A DNA stretch of 57,724 nt from Bermanella sp034112345 (GTDB lineage: Bacteria > Pseudomonadota > Gammaproteobacteria > Pseudomonadales > Oceanobacteraceae). Shown in pieces: positions 34,839-44,026 of this stretch (the stretch's first letter is position 1; each line of letters begins with the position of its first letter). Below the pieces are notes generated by a model, which was given only the letters and a program-made list of their open reading frames with translations, searched no databases and was not told the origin of the DNA. The position numbers were made by a program, and so were the translations under genes. Location: contig JAWUVN010000063.1 in assembly GCA_034112345.1 (NCBI GenBank), forward strand, positions 1 to 57,724, written 5' to 3'.

Positions 34839-35483
34839 TTATTTTAGAACTGCGAATACCGCATCACGGATATCATTTAATGATCCGACGCCAGGAATAT
34901 AAGCATATTTAGGTGCATTGGTATCCGTTAGGCCTTTGTAAAAACCAATTAGTGGTGCTGTTTGGTCATGGTAAATGCCTAAGCGTTTACGAACAGTTTC
35001 TTCTGCATCATCTTCACGTTGAATCAGATCTTCACCTGTTTCGTTATCTTTACCTTCAACTTTAGGTTGGTTAAAGATCACGTGATAAGTACGACCAGAG
35101 TTAGGGTGAACACGACGACCACTCATACGTTTCACGATTTCTTCATCGTCAACGTCAATCTCAACTACGTAGTCAATGTCTACGCCAGCTTCGATCATGG
35201 CTTCAGCTTGAGGAATTGTGCGGGGGAAGCCATCAAATAAGCAACCGTTTGCACAATCAGGGTTTGTAATGCGTTCTTTTACTAATGAGATGATCAATTC
35301 ATCAGATACTAAGCCACCAGTTTGCATGATCTCTTCAACTTGCTTGCCTAGCTCAGTGCCTGCTTTTACAGCTGCACGTAGCTTATCGCCAGTAGAGATT
35401 TGAGGAATGCTGTACTTTTCACAAATAAACTGTGCTTGAGTACCTTTACCTGCGCCTGGTGCGCCCAATAAGATAATTCGCAT
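34839..35483 (-). CDS. adk: Adenylate kinase
   Basis: Adk interconverts ATP+AMP and 2 ADP. From the ATG at 35483 (AAGGA 8 bases upstream) the protein has 214 residues, the E. coli length; an upstream in-frame ATG at 35597 is not family-like. It shows the P-loop GAPGAGKGTQAQFI, the AMP site, DGFPRTIPQAEAM, the long-form LID (GRRVHPNSGRTYHVIFN with VEGKDNETGEDLIQREDD and no zinc Cys), and RKRLGIYHDQTAPLIGFY. One oddity is ISTGDKLR, where nearly all bacterial enzymes read STGDMLR; this is one base (ATG to AAG) and needs checking against reads. Confidence 0.96.
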   Translation of the reverse strand: MRIILLGAPGAGKGTQAQFICEKYSIPQISTGDKLRAAVKAGTELGKQVEEIMQTGGLVSDELIISLVKERITNPDCANGCLFDGFPRTIPQAEAMIEAGVDIDYVVEIDVDDEEIVKRMSGRRVHPNSGRTYHVIFNQPKVEGKDNETGEDLIQREDDAEETVRKRLGIYHDQTAPLIGFYKGLTDTNAPKYAYIPGVGSLNDIRDAVFAVLK

Positions 35484-35789
35484 TAATGTATCCTTCGTTA
35501 TTTTAAAATTCAATCTCCAAAAAAGCCTAAAGTTGCACCCTATAATAGTAAAAAATAGGGTAAGCCGTTTTGGAGATTGCCTGTTTTTATTGTGCATAAG
35601 TTGGTTAAAAATTAAGCGACTTATGCAAAAGGACGAACAAGATACCTGACCCTGAGATCAAGGGCAAGTAGACGAATGTTTACTGGATAACAATTACTTG
35701 GTTGGTATTTAACCAGCTTGTCATTGAGGATTGATGAGGCCTAGGGTGGGGGCGGTACTAAAGGTGGTGTGGGATTGTTCAAAATTTAC

Positions 35790-36170
35790 TTAACCAGCAT
35801 TTTGAACCACTTGCCACTGAGCACCGGTGCTGAAAATATTCTCAATGAAGTCTTTAGTGTCGCATCTTAGATAAAGTAAGTCTTTTCCACTTGGAATCAG
35901 GATATTTGGGTGAGTTATTATGTCTTCTTCAACATAGCAGGGGATATTGTACTTTTGAGGAAGTGGTAACCATTTATTAATGGGCTTGTCGTTAAGTAAT
36001 GACTCATGGGCCTGTACATGTTTGTAGGTACTTACATACAGGTAGGGGGAGTCGGTTCCAATGTAGATATTGGTTTGGACGATTCTGGAATCAGTCATTA
36101 ATTCAATTTGACGCGCATTACAGCTTTCTGGAACATAAATGCTTTGAACTTTGAAAGGCCAATCAGACAT
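35790..36170 (-). CDS. Unrecognised small protein between adk and ppc
   Basis: No family recognised. The likely start is the ATG at 36170 (126 residues, MSDWPFKVQSIYVP), with GGTGGA about 10 bases upstream; a GTG at 36185 would add five residues. No signal peptide or membrane segment is seen. The sequence is mixed alpha/beta with many aromatic residues (IYIGTDSPYLYVSTYKH, NKWLPLPQKYNIPCYVEED), two Cys, and a C-terminal DFIENIFSTGAQWQVVQ. It lies alone between two housekeeping genes with about 190 and 90 non-coding bases on either side. Its composition is plausible for a real soluble protein. Confidence 0.55.
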   Translation of the reverse strand: MSDWPFKVQSIYVPESCNARQIELMTDSRIVQTNIYIGTDSPYLYVSTYKHVQAHESLLNDKPINKWLPLPQKYNIPCYVEEDIITHPNILIPSGKDLLYLRCDTKDFIENIFSTGAQWQVVQNAG

Positions 36171-36262
36171 ACAAGTAAGTTCCACCGTTATTAACGTGGT
36201 AAGAGCTTACTCTGTATGTATTAATGATTGGGTTATAAAAAGTATCAAGATGTTAGTGATTG

Positions 36263-38893
36263 TTAACCTGTGTTGCGCATTCCCGCAGCAATGCCAGCCA
36301 TGGTCACTTTTAAAGCATGTTCAAGAGATTGATTGTCGGGTTGTGCGCGGGTTCGGCGCATTAACTCGGCTTGCAAGTAGTGTAATGGATCGGTGTAAGG
36401 GTTTCTAACCGCCATAGACTGCCCAATGGTTGGAGAGTGTTCAAGCAGTTCAGATTGTTGCTTAACTTCCAGAACCAAGCTTATGGCTTGATCTAAGCGG
36501 TCACGTAAATCTTGCCCCAGTTCAGACTTTCCACCTTGATAAAGTGTATTCTCATAATAGTGAGCAATGCCTTTATCGGCCTTACTAAGTACCATTTCAA
36601 GCATATCAATGTAGGTTTCAAAAAATGGCCATTGTTCAGCCATGCTTTGTAGTTCTTTTAATCGACCAGATTTAATAAATTCATTCAATGCAGTTTCACT
36701 GCCTAACCATGCGGGAAGCATTAATCGAATTTGTGTCCACGCAAAAATCCAAGGAATGGCTCGTAAGCTTTCTACACCGCCAGTGGCTTTTCGTTTGGCA
36801 GGGCGAGACCCTAGCGCTAGCTTACCCAGTTCTTGCTCAGGGGTAACGCTTCTAAAGTACGGCACAAATTCAGGATTCTCTCGAATCACTTCTCGGTAAT
36901 TTACTAAAGCGATATCGGATAAGGTCTCCATAATATGGCGCCAGTCATCGGTGGGCTTAGGTGGTGGCAGTTCAGTGGCAAATAACACTGCCGACAAATA
37001 TACCTGTAAAGATCTGTGTGCGACTTCAGGGTGTCCAAATTTAAAGCGAATCATTTCACCTTGTTCTGTCACCCTAATGCTGCCCCTTACTGAACCTGGG
37101 GGCTGGGATAAGATAGCGCTATGAGCTGGACCACCACCTCGACCAACGGTACCACCACGACCATGAAACAGCATGAGAGATGTATTGTATTTATCACACA
37201 CCTTTACCAGCTCTTCTTGGGCTTTATATTGCGCCCAGCAGGCGGCCAGCTGACCGGCGTCTTTAGCGCTATCGCTGTACCCGACCATGACCATTTGTTT
37301 GCCGTTACAGTATTCTTGATACCACGGAAGTTGCAACAGGGCATCGATAGAAGACGCAGCTTGAGTTAAGTCATCCAGTGTTTCAAAAAGTGGGGCGATG
37401 GGAATATTGTTTTTACAGCCGCTCATTTTTAATAATAAAGCCACAGCAAGCACATCACTTGGCGCACCTGCCATAGAAATCACATAAGAGGCAAAAAAGT
37501 CAGCGTTTTCATTGGCCACAACGGCACAGGTGTCTAATACCTCTTGAACATTGCTGCTTGGCTGCCAATCGTTAGGCAATAGTGGCCGTTTGTTCTGGAG
37601 CTCTCTAATTAAAAATGACTGGCGCTCTTGTTCGTTCCATTGTGCATAGTTGCCAATGTCTAAATGCTGGGTTAGCTCTTCAAATACTTCGGCGTGGCGG
37701 GTGCTTTCTTGACGGATGTCCAATGGGCATAAGTTTAAGCCAAATGTGTAAGCGCAACGTAAGGTATCCAATAGCTTGCCGTTAGCCACAATGTGCATAC
37801 CACATTCAATAAGAGAGTCATAACACAGCTTCAAAGGCTCTATTAAGCTTGAAATGTGCGCGATAGGTGGGTTGCTATAGGTTTTACTGGGATGCTTTAG
37901 TTGTTTACTCATATTGGCTTGAGTTTCACGTAAGCGCTCTCTGAGTTCGTGTAACAAATGTCGATAAGGTTCTTTAGTATCGCCAACCACAGCTTTTAGA
38001 GTGTCGTTACATTGCTCCATAGAAAGCGTGTTCACGAGTAGGTCTAAATCTCTTAGGTAAAGGTCTGCTGCCATCCATTGCCCGAGCAGTAGAACATTAC
38101 GAGTAACCTTAGCAGTCACATTAGGGTTGCCATCTCGGTCCCCCCCCATCCAAGAATGAAATTTTATGGGGCTAATGTGAATGGGCAGAGGAGGAATATT
38201 CTTTTGAGCCAGTAATTGATCCACTTCGCGATAAAACTGAGGCAATGCTTCCCATAAAGATCCTTCGATGACTGAGTAGCCCCATTTAGCTTCATCTTCT
38301 GGGGTAGGCTTTTGTTGGCGAATTTCATCGGTATACCAGATTTGAGCGATGACGCGTTTCAAGTGAGCCAGAATGCGGTCTTTTTCATAATCATAAGGCT
38401 GGGTATCCAGATCATTTAACGCATTAAAAATTTCTTCGTATTTTTTGATCAGGGTGCGTCGGGTAACTTCTGTAGGGTGTGCGGTTAATACAAGCTGGAT
38501 ATCTAAATTGCAGATACGTTCTAATACCTCGTCGGGAGACAAACGATCACTTAGGGTATCAATAATGTCGGTAAGCTGAGATATGTAGGCGGTTTCTTGT
38601 TTACGCCTGCCTCTAATCACATCGTGATATTGCTCTGCAATGTTTGCAAGATTTAAGAACTGGTTAAACGCTCGGGTGATGGGGGTAATATCGTCATCGG
38701 CTAAAGAATGCAGCTCTTTGATTAAGTCTGCGGGAATGTCTTCTTTTTGGGCTCGTGCTTCTTTTGCAAGGGAGCGAATTTTAACGATTTTAGAGACAAA
38801 CTCATGACCTTGGTCTTGTTCTATTATCTCGCTTAGCAAATCACCTAATAATCGAACGTTGTCTTTTAAATCAGTGTCTAGCATGGATTTCAT
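36263..38893 (-). CDS. ppc: Phosphoenolpyruvate carboxylase
   Basis: Ppc carboxylates PEP to oxaloacetate and refills the TCA cycle. From the ATG at 38893 (GGAG 6 bases upstream) it has 876 residues (E. coli 883); the frame runs further up to 39004, but that part is not family-like. Motifs: VLTAHPTEVTRRT (catalytic His), HSWMGGDRDGNPNVT, GYSDSAKDAG, FHGRGGTVGRGGGPAH, TEQGEMIRFKFG, and the C-terminal MRNTG that forms the regulatory site. Its C-terminal stop lies 92 bases from the start of the orphan gene, in the same direction. Confidence 0.96.
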   Translation of the reverse strand: MKSMLDTDLKDNVRLLGDLLSEIIEQDQGHEFVSKIVKIRSLAKEARAQKEDIPADLIKELHSLADDDITPITRAFNQFLNLANIAEQYHDVIRGRRKQETAYISQLTDIIDTLSDRLSPDEVLERICNLDIQLVLTAHPTEVTRRTLIKKYEEIFNALNDLDTQPYDYEKDRILAHLKRVIAQIWYTDEIRQQKPTPEDEAKWGYSVIEGSLWEALPQFYREVDQLLAQKNIPPLPIHISPIKFHSWMGGDRDGNPNVTAKVTRNVLLLGQWMAADLYLRDLDLLVNTLSMEQCNDTLKAVVGDTKEPYRHLLHELRERLRETQANMSKQLKHPSKTYSNPPIAHISSLIEPLKLCYDSLIECGMHIVANGKLLDTLRCAYTFGLNLCPLDIRQESTRHAEVFEELTQHLDIGNYAQWNEQERQSFLIRELQNKRPLLPNDWQPSSNVQEVLDTCAVVANENADFFASYVISMAGAPSDVLAVALLLKMSGCKNNIPIAPLFETLDDLTQAASSIDALLQLPWYQEYCNGKQMVMVGYSDSAKDAGQLAACWAQYKAQEELVKVCDKYNTSLMLFHGRGGTVGRGGGPAHSAILSQPPGSVRGSIRVTEQGEMIRFKFGHPEVAHRSLQVYLSAVLFATELPPPKPTDDWRHIMETLSDIALVNYREVIRENPEFVPYFRSVTPEQELGKLALGSRPAKRKATGGVESLRAIPWIFAWTQIRLMLPAWLGSETALNEFIKSGRLKELQSMAEQWPFFETYIDMLEMVLSKADKGIAHYYENTLYQGGKSELGQDLRDRLDQAISLVLEVKQQSELLEHSPTIGQSMAVRNPYTDPLHYLQAELMRRTRAQPDNQSLEHALKVTMAGIAAGMRNTG

Positions 38894-39085
38894 AAGGTGC
38901 TCCGAGCAATATCTGTATTCGTAAAGTGTAGACGGTTGTAATGGAGACAAAAGGCTATTAGATTTTAAGCACTTTAAGTGCCAAGTAGATGGGTGATTAA
39001 TCATTTGTAATGATTCGTAATTTCAACAGCAAACTGACCATCTTAGTCTAAAATAAAAAGGTGAATTAGAGCAAAGAGGTATGCC

Positions 39086-39427
39086 ATGAATGTTAGGGAT
39101 TTAATGTCTTCATGGGAGGTGGCCAGTACTAAGAGCCATTCTGAAGAGCAATATCAAATTAAATTACCGGTAAAAGATGCAGCACGAATTGAAGCCATAG
39201 CTGGTTTGTATCCAGGTTTAAATAAAGATGACGTATTATCGCAATTGGTTGCAGCAGCATTAGATGAAGTTGAACGGCAAATGCCATACAAACCAGGTAG
39301 TAAGGTTGTGGCTGAAGATGAGTTAGGAGACCCTTTGTATGAAGATATTGGGTTGACGCCTAGGTATTTAGAATTGCGACATAGATGCGCGAAAAACTTG
39401 ACTGTTAAGCAAAAGAAAGCCTCTTAA
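39086..39427 (+). CDS. Small conserved protein, Pseudomonas 'pilin assembly/type 1 pili tip' family
   Basis: The 113-residue cytoplasmic-looking protein (VRDLMSSWEVAS, LPVKDAARIEAIAGLYPGLN, LVAAALDEVERQMPYKPGSK, DELGDPLYEDIGLTPRYLEL) resembles, from memory, a conserved Pseudomonas/Marinobacter family usually annotated as pilin assembly protein or type 1 pili tip component. That label has little experimental basis that I know of: there is no signal peptide and no pilus gene nearby. The middle helices look like a ribbon-helix-helix or dimerisation motif (speculative). AGAGG precedes the ATG. A strong terminator follows. It is divergent from ppc. Confidence 0.7.
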   Translation: MNVRDLMSSWEVASTKSHSEEQYQIKLPVKDAARIEAIAGLYPGLNKDDVLSQLVAAALDEVERQMPYKPGSKVVAEDELGDPLYEDIGLTPRYLELRHRCAKNLTVKQKKAS

Positions 39428-39449
39428 TGACAGGAAATACATAATTAAT

Positions 39450-39490
39450 AAACATAAAAAAACCGAGCGTGGCTCGGTTTTTTTATGTTT
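39450..39490. terminator. Strong bidirectional terminator between the 113-aa gene and plsB
   Basis: AAACATAAAAAAACCGAGC, a GTG centre, and the exact complement GCTCGGTTTTTTTATGTTT make a stem of about 19 bp whose GC core is flanked by A7/T7 runs. It serves both convergent genes. Confidence 0.95.
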
Positions 39491-39533
39491 GCAGTTCTTA
39501 TATAAAATTAAACGTACATTTAACGGTAAACGA

Positions 39534-41993
39534 CTAGTTTAATGTCACCTGAAGAATGCTGCGTCGAAGTTCTGCGTTTAGCAATATCTTGGCATCGCTA
39601 GCAATGTTCTCAATACGATCTGAGAATAAAATATTGCCCTCATCATTTAGTGTTAGCACTTTACGACCTAATAACTCTTCAATCAAATTGCGGAAAAGAG
39701 CTTTATCAAAGAATTCAGGTGCATTCAAACCATGCAGTATGGATATACGTTGAGCCATTAAAGAGCAATTCTCTACCATGTCTTTTTGATTTAATGTACC
39801 TGAACCAGAGCGTTGCAATAAAGCAATAGCAATGTAATAACGTTCAAGAATTTGAATTACTTGCTCAGACAATACTGACAAAATGATAAAATTATTTGAA
39901 CTAACAGGTGGACGAACCAGTACATCACCTTCTTGTGTTAAATAACCTTTTTGAATGCATAGGTCTAACCATTGATCGATCACTGGCTGAATGTCTTTTT
40001 CATCCCAATGTAAAAATAACTCAGCTTTCAAGTAAGGGTAAATTGTGGTGGCAAAACGTACTACATCAGAGCGTCGCATTTTAACGTTATTAATGAACAA
40101 GCATGCCAGCATAGAAGGAATGGCAAATAAGTGAATCACGTTGTTGCGGTAGTAAGTCAGCATAACCGCCTGAGGCTCATCTACACGTATAATATCACCT
40201 AGAGGGTGGTGCATGCGCTCAACGGCTTGCATTGATTCGGCATATTCAATCCAGTCGTCACCATCGCCGTCAGGTAGGCTAGTTAAATGGCTATAAGGCA
40301 TATCATTGGCTAGATCGCGATAAAGGTTTAGAGTTTGTGCCAGTATCTTCACATCCATAGACTGTTTAGGTGTGGCTAGCAGAGCAAGCGAAACCATATT
40401 GATTGGGTTTAAAGCAGCTGCCTTATTTATTTGCGTAACAACTTCAATAGCCAAGTTGTTTACCACAGGTTTTACCCATTCAGGGCGGAAGTCTTTGCCG
40501 TGATCTTCTTTTTTCCAGCCCGGTTTTTCAGCTTCTAGGTAATCATCTAAATCAATAGGGTCGCCAAAGGTTAGGATTACTTTACCAAAGTTCTTTTTAA
40601 GATCTTTTAGGGTTTTGAAAATGCCCAGTAACGATTCTTTTTTCTTGGTTTTACCTCGAAGTTCACCAATGTAAGTGCCGCCTTCAAATACTTTTTCGTA
40701 GCCAATATAAACTGGCATAAAGACAATAGGCTTATTACTGTCCCGTAAAAAGCTTCGAACAGTCATAGCCAGCATGCCTGCTTTTGGCTTAAGTGTGCGA
40801 CCAGTACGTGAACGACCACCTTCAATGAAATATTCTGTGCTATAACCTGAGGTGAACATAGTATGCAAGTACTCATCAAAAACAGCGCTATAAAGCGGGT
40901 TGTCTTTAAAGGTTCGGCGCATAAAGAAGGCACCACCACGGCGTAATATTGAACCTGCCACGGGTAGGTTTAAGTTAATTCCAGCGGCAATTTGCGGAGG
41001 TACAAAGCCATTTTTAAATAATACGTATGACAGTAACAAGTAATCAATGTGGCTGCGGTGACACGGCACATAAATGATTTGATTATCTTTATAGATATCT
41101 TGTAGTTGCTGAATGTTTTTAACGTTAACGCCGTTATACAGTTTGTTCCAAACCCAAGTTAACAGGATGTCTAGCATTCGAATGGTGCTATGGCTTTGGT
41201 TTGAGGCTATTTCGTCACCATACTTGATGGCTTTGGCCAGAGCCTTTTCTTTGCTGATGCCTTTCTCAGCCATTTCAGCTTCAATGGCTTCCATTACTAA
41301 TGGCTTGCGCATTAAGCGGTGAACCATGGTGCGGCGGTGGCTTAAATCAGGGCCAATAACGGCTGTACGGGTATGTCTAAAGTGCACGCGGATAACGCGG
41401 CCCAGTTTTCTGATGATACGAGAAGCATCCATGTCAGGATTCTCTTGCACCATGTTTTGAATGGAAACGGGCTTACTTACATGAACAAAGGTATTTCGGC
41501 CATTTAGTAATATACTTACTATGCGACGAAACGGTCCCGGAATAGACCAGGCATCGCCCAACCATATTTTTAATAAGCTTTTTTCTTTTTTAGGCTCGCG
41601 GCCCCAAAACACATTAACGGGAACGACTTGAATGTCTAATTCAGGATTTTCTTGGCTAACCTTTACGATATCAGGCACTGACTTATGAAGGTACGGCAAT
41701 GCACGGCGTTTAAACCAGCCACCTTCAGGTTTGGATAAGAATACGATGCGGTTAGGGAACTCAACGCCATTAATGTTAACAGGTTCAAGTGCGCTTGGTA
41801 GAGCGTGCTTCTTAGTTACTTGGTTAAGTACAAGACTGGCTGCATAAGAACGAAGTGGTAAGGCATAAAAGATGATTTTTTCAGCATCGAGGCCATTTTC
41901 GCTAGCATCTTGAATACCAACAACATCCGATTTCACCCAAATATTGAGTAATCGGCTAAAAAAACCATTAAATAAACGAATTAAAGGACGCAA
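39534..41993 (-). CDS. plsB: Glycerol-3-phosphate acyltransferase PlsB
   Basis: PlsB acylates sn-glycerol 3-phosphate at position 1 at the inner membrane, starting phospholipid synthesis. The 819 residues match the family (E. coli 807). The acyltransferase blocks are block I VPCHRSHIDYLLLSYVL (HX4D), block II GAFFMRRTF, block III EYFIEGGRSRTGRTLKPKAGML and block IV PIVFMPVYIGYEKV. No clear signal sequence is seen; membrane association is known for the family. It is divergent from the ABC operon across a 322-base spacer. Confidence 0.96.
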   Translation of the reverse strand: MRPLIRLFNGFFSRLLNIWVKSDVVGIQDASENGLDAEKIIFYALPLRSYAASLVLNQVTKKHALPSALEPVNINGVEFPNRIVFLSKPEGGWFKRRALPYLHKSVPDIVKVSQENPELDIQVVPVNVFWGREPKKEKSLLKIWLGDAWSIPGPFRRIVSILLNGRNTFVHVSKPVSIQNMVQENPDMDASRIIRKLGRVIRVHFRHTRTAVIGPDLSHRRTMVHRLMRKPLVMEAIEAEMAEKGISKEKALAKAIKYGDEIASNQSHSTIRMLDILLTWVWNKLYNGVNVKNIQQLQDIYKDNQIIYVPCHRSHIDYLLLSYVLFKNGFVPPQIAAGINLNLPVAGSILRRGGAFFMRRTFKDNPLYSAVFDEYLHTMFTSGYSTEYFIEGGRSRTGRTLKPKAGMLAMTVRSFLRDSNKPIVFMPVYIGYEKVFEGGTYIGELRGKTKKKESLLGIFKTLKDLKKNFGKVILTFGDPIDLDDYLEAEKPGWKKEDHGKDFRPEWVKPVVNNLAIEVVTQINKAAALNPINMVSLALLATPKQSMDVKILAQTLNLYRDLANDMPYSHLTSLPDGDGDDWIEYAESMQAVERMHHPLGDIIRVDEPQAVMLTYYRNNVIHLFAIPSMLACLFINNVKMRRSDVVRFATTIYPYLKAELFLHWDEKDIQPVIDQWLDLCIQKGYLTQEGDVLVRPPVSSNNFIILSVLSEQVIQILERYYIAIALLQRSGSGTLNQKDMVENCSLMAQRISILHGLNAPEFFDKALFRNLIEELLGRKVLTLNDEGNILFSDRIENIASDAKILLNAELRRSILQVTLN

Positions 41994-42315
41994 ATTATCT
42001 ACCTTGACTATTAACAGTGATAAAAATGTATAACAAAATGGGTAAAACTATCTAATAAAAAATAGCTCGAATCAACAAAGCTGGCGAATTGTAGCAGGTA
42101 TTAAAGCGAAACCAATGTCCTAAGTGCTCAAAACTCCTTGCAAGTCATAGATTTAGCTTGTTGCTATTGTAATAGTGATAAGTGTCGCTATATTGTTGAA
42201 AAATTTAATTAATATCAGTGCATTCTGAACCAATATCATTGTAATCAGGTCCATAAATGACCAATTGGTAATAATCCATTGGTGCGTTTTAGAATAATAA
42301 GTGAAGGAATAGAAC
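41994..42315. other. Divergent spacer plsB / ABC operon
   Basis: These 322 bases have no coding frame. The palindrome ACCAATTGGT lies at 42260-42269, followed 6 bases later by CCATTGGT, a possible operator for the rightward operon. The plsB promoter should lie near 42000-42080. Nothing else stands out. Confidence 0.4.
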
Positions 42316-43266
42316 ATGATTCAAGTGGAAAATCTCACGAAACAGTTTGATGATTTTACCGCCGTAGACAATCTGAGCTTTACCGTAAAGCCTGGTGAAG
42401 TACTGGGTTTTTTAGGGCCAAATGGGGCGGGTAAATCCACCACTATGAAAATGATCACTGGGTTTATTGATCCAACAGCTGGTCGAGTGTCTGTATTTGG
42501 TCAATCGGTTAGTGATCAGCCATTATTTGCGCAGCAGAAAATGGGCTACTTACCTGAAGGCGCGCCAGCGTATGGCGAAATGACTGTGATTGCATTCTTA
42601 AGCTTTATTGCGGATGTGCGAGGCCTAAAAGGCACTCATAAACAATCGCGCTTAGATATCGTGGTTGAGCAGGTTCAGTTAGCTTCGGTGTTGCATAAAA
42701 CCATAGACACCTTGTCTAAAGGGTTTGCACGTCGAGTTGGGTTAGCACAGGCGATTATTCATAATCCTCAGATCTTAATATTAGACGAACCAACAGACGG
42801 CCTAGATCCTAACCAAAAGCATCAGGTGCGTGAATTGATTAAAGGGTTAGCCAAAGATAAAATTGTGATTATCTCTACCCATATATTAGAAGAAGTCAGT
42901 GCGGTATGCACCCGTGCACTGATCATTAACCAAGGCCGCTTATTGTTAGATGGCAAGCCAGATGAACTGGAAAAACAAAGTCGCTATCACAATGCCATTT
43001 GTTTGCAGTTAGCCAGTGATGAGCAAGATGCAGAAGCACAATTAAACGCCATTGAGGATATTGACTCGGTAGAGCCAATTGATGAACGCACTTTTATGCT
43101 ATTCCCTAAGGGCGGTCAAATGTTGCTGCCACAAGTAGTACGCTTTTTAGATGAGAAAAAATGGGAGGTTGAAAACCTACATTTAGAAAAAGGCCGTTTA
43201 GAAGATGTGTTTAGAAATGTGACCGCTCAAACCCATTCAAATCAAGTAACCAGCCAAGGAGAATAG
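42316..43266 (+). CDS. ABC transporter ATP-binding protein, GldA type
   Basis: The 316-residue ATPase of an ABC-2 exporter has Walker A GPNGAGKST (34-42), Q-loop YLPEGAP, the signature LSKGFARRVGLAQA, Walker B ILILDEPTDGLDP and the H-loop ISTHILEE. A C-terminal extension of about 90 residues (EDIDSVEPIDERTFMLFPKG) is typical of the gliding-motility/multi-copper ABC-2 class. It leads a three-gene set with a permease and a GldG-like protein. In Bacteroidetes GldA-GldF-GldG is needed for gliding; in gammaproteobacteria the set is common, but its substrate is unknown. GAAGGA precedes the ATG. Confidence 0.88.
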   Translation: MIQVENLTKQFDDFTAVDNLSFTVKPGEVLGFLGPNGAGKSTTMKMITGFIDPTAGRVSVFGQSVSDQPLFAQQKMGYLPEGAPAYGEMTVIAFLSFIADVRGLKGTHKQSRLDIVVEQVQLASVLHKTIDTLSKGFARRVGLAQAIIHNPQILILDEPTDGLDPNQKHQVRELIKGLAKDKIVIISTHILEEVSAVCTRALIINQGRLLLDGKPDELEKQSRYHNAICLQLASDEQDAEAQLNAIEDIDSVEPIDERTFMLFPKGGQMLLPQVVRFLDEKKWEVENLHLEKGRLEDVFRNVTAQTHSNQVTSQGE

Positions 43267-43271
43267 AACGC

Positions 43272-44012
43272 ATGATGAACTTTAATATGATTCAAATTGT
43301 TATGAAGCGTCAATTGCATAGCTATTTTGCAACGCCAATTGCTTACGTGTTTATTTTAATGTTTTTGGTATTAGCTGGTGTGTTCACTTTTTACTTAGGG
43401 CATTTCTTTGAGAAGTCACAAGCAGACTTGTCGGCCTTTTTTAACTTCCACCCTTGGATGTATTTGTTCTTTATGCCAGCAATTGCTATGGGGCTTTGGG
43501 CTCCTGAGAGACAATTGGGCACAATAGAGTTATTAATGACCCTGCCTATCGGTGCCGTAAATGCCTTAGTGGGAAAGTTTATGGCTGCTTGGTTATTTGC
43601 AGGCATTGCCTTGGTATTAACGTTTCCAATCTGGGTGACGGTTGCTTATTTAGGTGACCCAGACAATGGTGTGATTATTGGAGGGTATTTAGGTAGCTGG
43701 TTAATGGCTGGTGGATTTTTAGCCATAGGGACGTGCATGTCTGTGTGCAGTAAAAATCAAATTGTTGCGTTTATCCTGACCGTTGTGGTTTGTTTTCTGT
43801 TTATGGTTAGCGGTGTGCCTATGGTGCTGGATGCTTTTGCATGGGCTCCTCAAGCCATTATCGACTTTATAGCCGGCATTAGCTTATTAACACGCTTTGA
43901 TGCAATCGCACGCGGCGTATTAGATCTTCGTGACATTGCGTACTTTGCACTATTAATTACAACCTGGTTATACCTTGCATATGTACTATTGCAACGTAAC
44001 AAAGCTAAATAA
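43272..44012 (+). CDS. ABC-2 permease, GldF type
   Basis: The 246-residue integral membrane protein has about six helices. It starts with a cytoplasmic IQIVMKRQLHSYFATPIAYVFILMF-type segment (re-entrant ABC-2 start), then AIAMGLWAPERQLGTIELLMTLP (the conserved ABC-2 ERQxGTLELLLT-like loop). It lies 5 bases after the ATPase and 14 before the GldG-like gene, so it is clearly the permease of that system. Two adjacent ATGs (43272, 43275) are possible starts. Confidence 0.88.
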   Translation: MMNFNMIQIVMKRQLHSYFATPIAYVFILMFLVLAGVFTFYLGHFFEKSQADLSAFFNFHPWMYLFFMPAIAMGLWAPERQLGTIELLMTLPIGAVNALVGKFMAAWLFAGIALVLTFPIWVTVAYLGDPDNGVIIGGYLGSWLMAGGFLAIGTCMSVCSKNQIVAFILTVVVCFLFMVSGVPMVLDAFAWAPQAIIDFIAGISLLTRFDAIARGVLDLRDIAYFALLITTWLYLAYVLLQRNKAK

Positions 44013-44026
44013 CAGGAGGGTTAAAC

